A stretch of 64,000 nt of DNA from Erythrobacteraceae bacterium Alg239-R51 (GTDB lineage: Bacteria > Pseudomonadota > Alphaproteobacteria > Sphingomonadales > Sphingomonadaceae): the NCBI GenBank assembly GCA_947331495.1, contig CAMZOI010000001.1, forward strand, positions 496,001 to 560,000, read 5' to 3'. Under the pieces are notes generated by a model. That model did not search any database, was not told the origin of the DNA, and saw nothing but the letters and a program-made list of their open reading frames with translations. Positions 61,387 through 64,000 of the stretch are shown one piece after another. A program made the position numbers and the translations under genes. Position 1 is the first letter of the stretch. Each line of letters begins with the position of its first letter.

Positions 61387-62571
61387 TCAGAACGGCAACG
61401 CACGCACCAGATCGCCCGCCACACACGGTGGACCATCGACGGGACGGCGGATCAGCCAGTCGGAAGCGAGCAGAGGCGCTTGCGCGCCGCTGTACCGGTT
61501 GTCGACTGGCACCAGGCCCTGTGGTCCGCCGCTCGCTCTGAAGAACGTTTCGCGCGAACTGGTCTGGGGCAGCCGCGCGGCAAGTGGCAGGGGTTGAAAG
61601 GCCAGCTCGCCCCGCAGCGGTCCGCCTTGAAGTGCAGCGAGCATCGGGCGCAGAAAAAGACGCGCGGTGACCATGGCCGAAGTTGGATTGCCCGGAAGGC
61701 CGAGGACCAGCTTGCCCGCAACCATCGCCAACCAGACCGGCTTGCCCGGTTTCATTGCGACTTTCGTAAAAATTTCGGCAAATCCCGCTTGCGCGAACAT
61801 AGCGCGGGAAAAGTCGTATTCGCCGACCGAAGCCCCACCGCACACCACCAGGCAATCAGCTTGAGCCAGAGCGTCGGCTCCGATTTCAGTCAGTTCCTCG
61901 ATCCGGTCAGGCGCAAGTGAGCGCAACACAACCTTCGCTCCCATGGCGATGCACTGGTCGGCTACGCCGTAGCTGACGCTGTCAGGTTGGGCCCCATCGA
62001 GCTGTGCGGCACAACCCGGCGGCACAAGTTCGTCTCCGGTGGCAATGATCGCGATCCGGGGCTGGCGCGATACGCATACCGTTTCGCGATCGGACGCGCC
62101 TGCCGAAACCATGGCCCTTGCGGTCAAGCGCGTACCCTTACGCAGCAGCAGATCGCCGCGGCGAAAATCGCTGCCTTGCGGACGGATATGGTTTCCAGGG
62201 CCGAACCCTTCGCGAAAGCGGACCCGCACCCCGTCACGCTCGGCATATTCCTGCATCACGACCAGGTCGGCGCCCGACGGGACAGGCGCGCCTGTAAAGA
62301 TGCGGACCGCCATGCCGGCTTCGAGAACACCTTCGAACGCAGTGCCAGGGCGAACCTCGCCGGCTACCTGTAGCCATCGATCCGAAGAGATTGATTCCCG
62401 TGCCGCGGCGTAGCCATCCATGATCGAAACGTCGCGACGCGGCGCATCCAGGCGGGCGTAAAGATTCTCAGCGAGAAATCGTCCTCCCGCGCTTTCCAGA
62501 GGCAGCGTTTCGTGGTTCAGCGGAACGATGGCGGCGTCCATTCTGTCTACCGCGTCATCGAAATCAAGCAT
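61387..62571 (-). CDS. moeA: MoeA, molybdopterin molybdenumtransferase
   Basis: 394 residues. Motifs: APRRDVSIMDGYAAARES, AVRIFTGAPVPSGADLVVMQ, VVCGGASVGEYDFSRAMF and LPGNPTSAMVTARLFLRPML. It inserts molybdate into adenylylated molybdopterin. Second gene behind moaA (11 bp gap). Together with XdhC/MocA homologues elsewhere in the window it shows active molybdoenzyme use. Confidence 0.93.
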   Translation of the reverse strand: MLDFDDAVDRMDAAIVPLNHETLPLESAGGRFLAENLYARLDAPRRDVSIMDGYAAARESISSDRWLQVAGEVRPGTAFEGVLEAGMAVRIFTGAPVPSGADLVVMQEYAERDGVRVRFREGFGPGNHIRPQGSDFRRGDLLLRKGTRLTARAMVSAGASDRETVCVSRQPRIAIIATGDELVPPGCAAQLDGAQPDSVSYGVADQCIAMGAKVVLRSLAPDRIEELTEIGADALAQADCLVVCGGASVGEYDFSRAMFAQAGFAEIFTKVAMKPGKPVWLAMVAGKLVLGLPGNPTSAMVTARLFLRPMLAALQGGPLRGELAFQPLPLAARLPQTSSRETFFRASGGPQGLVPVDNRYSGAQAPLLASDWLIRRPVDGPPCVAGDLVRALPF

Positions 62572-62582
62572 GAGAGTTCTTT

Positions 62583-63605
62583 TCAGCCGCCGATGGAGGC
62601 AAGGTGAGGCGTAGCCCCGCTATCGCCATCGTGCAGGCGATGTCCGCGCGTCTTTCCGGGCATGGCCGCACGAATGCGGGCGACTAACTCGCCTTGCTGG
62701 CCGTCGGATTGCAGCAAGTCGCGCAGGTCGAGACCTTCACTTCCGAACAGGCAGAGATGAAGCTTGCCGCGACTGGACAATCGCAACCGGTTGCACGTCT
62801 CGCAAAAACCGGACGCATAGGGTGCAATAAGCCCAATTCGGCCGCGATAATCAGGATGGGCATAATCAACTGCGGGACCGCTACCTTCAAGGCGCTCTAA
62901 CGAACGCCACCCTTCAGCTTCGAGGCGGTCGCGGATCGTTTCGCCGGGAATGCGACGGGCGGCCTGATACGCGGCATTGTCGTTGGTCCGCATCAATTCG
63001 ATGAACCGCCAGCATACATCGCGTTCGGCGACGAACGCGAGTATCCTGTTCCAGCTTTGCTGATCCGGCTCTTTCGTCAGCACGCTGTTGACCTTGACCG
63101 CATCGAAGCCCGCATCAAGTGCAGCATCCACGCCGCCGACCACTTCGCCCAACCGATCATGCCCGGTGATCCGCGCAAAGGCCCGAGCGTCCAGCGTATC
63201 AATACTGATATTTACAGCCGCGACGCCCACCTCTCGCCAACGCCCGGCCTGTTCGCGCAGGCGATACCCATTTGTGGTCATCGCAATCCGGCGAATGCCC
63301 GGTAGGCGTGCGACGTCGCGCACGATGTCGGCAAAGTCCGTTCGTATTGTTGGTTCGCCGCCGGTCAGCCGCACTTTCCACAGGCCCAGCTCCGCAAAGG
63401 CGCGCGTAGCCCGCACGAGTTCATCCCGCGATAGTTCGGGTGCAAGTCCCGGCTGTTTGCGAAAACCGTTGGGCAGGCAATAGGTGCACCGAAAATTGCA
63501 ACGGTCGGTCAGCGATAGCCGCAGATAGGAAAACCGGCGCCCGAACCCGTCTTCGAGGCGCGGTTCGGCGCGGATCGCACGGTCGGAAAGGCTGATGGAT
63601 CGCAT
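62583..63605 (-). CDS. moaA: MoaA, GTP 3',8-cyclase (radical SAM)
   Basis: 340 residues from MRSISLSDRA; the longer frame upstream lacks similarity. Radical-SAM cluster Cys36-x3-Cys40-x2-Cys43 (DRCNFRCTYC), and the second cluster CETCNRLRLSSRGKLHLC (Cx2Cx13C). The C-terminus ends in the essential Gly-Gly (ASIGG). Starts molybdenum cofactor synthesis from GTP, with MoaC, which is not in the window. First gene of moaA-moeA. Confidence 0.95.
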   Translation of the reverse strand: MRSISLSDRAIRAEPRLEDGFGRRFSYLRLSLTDRCNFRCTYCLPNGFRKQPGLAPELSRDELVRATRAFAELGLWKVRLTGGEPTIRTDFADIVRDVARLPGIRRIAMTTNGYRLREQAGRWREVGVAAVNISIDTLDARAFARITGHDRLGEVVGGVDAALDAGFDAVKVNSVLTKEPDQQSWNRILAFVAERDVCWRFIELMRTNDNAAYQAARRIPGETIRDRLEAEGWRSLERLEGSGPAVDYAHPDYRGRIGLIAPYASGFCETCNRLRLSSRGKLHLCLFGSEGLDLRDLLQSDGQQGELVARIRAAMPGKTRGHRLHDGDSGATPHLASIGG

Positions 63606-63760
63606 GTCGTTTTCTAACCGCTCGATCGGGCCATGGCTACCACCGTCTCGACGGCTCTTTGGCGACACCGGTCAGCCATCACTACGCCAACGAAAATTTC
63701 GTTCGCAATTGCAACCGACCCTGCGACTTGGCATGGACGATCGCAAGAGAGGAGCACCCC

Positions 63761-64000
63761 TTGAACGAAACCTTTCCTGAAATCCGCGACGCGGTACGCC
63801 GGTTGTGCGCCGAGTTTCCCGGCGAATATTGGCGCGAGCTCGACCGCGAACGCGGCTATCCGACGGAATTCGTCGAGGCATTGACCAAATCCGGCTTCCT
63901 GTCCGTGTTGATTCCGGAAGAATATGGCGGATCGGGGCTGGGTCTGGAAGCGGCTTGCGCGGTCCTTGAGGAGATCCATCGCTCCGGAGCGAACGGAGGG
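63761..64000 (+). CDS. Acyl-CoA dehydrogenase, N-terminal part (cut by window end)
   Basis: 80 codons are visible, from a TTG at 63761 behind AGAGAGGAGC. The translation NETFPEIRDAVRRLCAEFPG and the later FLSVLIPEEYGGSGLGLEAA are the N-terminal helical domain of an acyl-CoA dehydrogenase. An ATG at 63733 is in another frame. The gene continues beyond the window. Divergent from moaA. Confidence 0.85.
   Translation, partial: MNETFPEIRDAVRRLCAEFPGEYWRELDRERGYPTEFVEALTKSGFLSVLIPEEYGGSGLGLEAACAVLEEIHRSGANGG

Noticed and set aside
1..64000. CRISPR arrays, tRNA or rRNA genes
   Set aside because: No regularly spaced repeats, cloverleaf-compatible sequences or rRNA-like stretches were found by eye.

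Overview
The window looks like a chromosomal segment of an aerobic sphingomonad-type alphaproteobacterium (Sphingomonadales, perhaps Erythrobacteraceae). This rests on family content rather than any marker gene: two large TonB-dependent receptors, two NodT-type outer-membrane factors, a CYP153-type P450, an SOS cassette imuA-imuB-dnaE2 behind an alphaproteobacterial LexA box (GAAC-N7-GAAC), and a bacterial Ku/LigD pair. No rRNA, tRNA, CRISPR array or replication origin was seen.

Layout. 1-0.7 kb holds decayed IS630 and IS5 transposases. 0.9-7.5 kb is a TetR-controlled RND tripartite efflux operon (adaptor, pump, outer-membrane factor), followed by a gene-free 0.64 kb. 8.2-11.5 kb is an Mla-like lipid transport operon (STAS-permease, ATPase, MCE protein, lipoprotein) with a convergent TetR gene. 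12.3-13.6 kb carries a complete IS3-family element abutting what looks like the left end of a second one.

13.7-35.1 kb is a large divergent catabolic locus. On the minus strand are CYP153 P450, [2Fe-2S] ferredoxin, two acyl-CoA dehydrogenases and a TonB receptor. On the plus strand are a FadR/GntR regulator, nitronate monooxygenase, Coq4-like protein, a thiolase-fold protein lacking the nucleophilic Cys, a DUF35 zinc-ribbon partner, two more acyl-CoA dehydrogenases, a FadD19-like acyl-CoA ligase, a Baeyer-Villiger monooxygenase, an alpha/beta hydrolase and a second TonB receptor. Together they suggest uptake, terminal hydroxylation, CoA activation, beta-oxidation with retro-aldol release, and oxidative ketone/ester cleavage of a hydrophobic alkyl, terpenoid or sterol-like substrate.

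35.5-41.3 kb holds an EmrAB-type efflux operon with its own outer-membrane factor, divergent from a broken MarR gene, plus a solitary MCE protein. 41.7-43.1 kb has MocA- and XdhC-like molybdoenzyme maturation genes. 43.1-46.5 kb is the Ku-LigD end-joining pair, next to a Crp/Fnr regulator. 47.4-55.8 kb is a carbohydrate/specialised-metabolism neighbourhood: a GT4, a sucrose-phosphate synthase/phosphatase fusion with a GT2, and an opposing six-gene operon encoding a GntA-like (YqcI/YcgG) haem N-hydroxylase, a DUF1989 protein, two membrane proteins, a small orphan and a MurG-like glycosyltransferase; a P-loop sulfotransferase-like gene diverges from it. 55.8-61.4 kb is the SOS mutagenesis cassette. 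61.4-63.6 kb is moaA-moeA, and the window ends inside another acyl-CoA dehydrogenase.

Many genes overlap by ATGA or GTGA, so translational coupling is common. The two least explained assemblies are the 13.7-35.1 kb catabolic locus and the GntA-like/DUF1989/glycosyltransferase operon at 51.5-55.0 kb.
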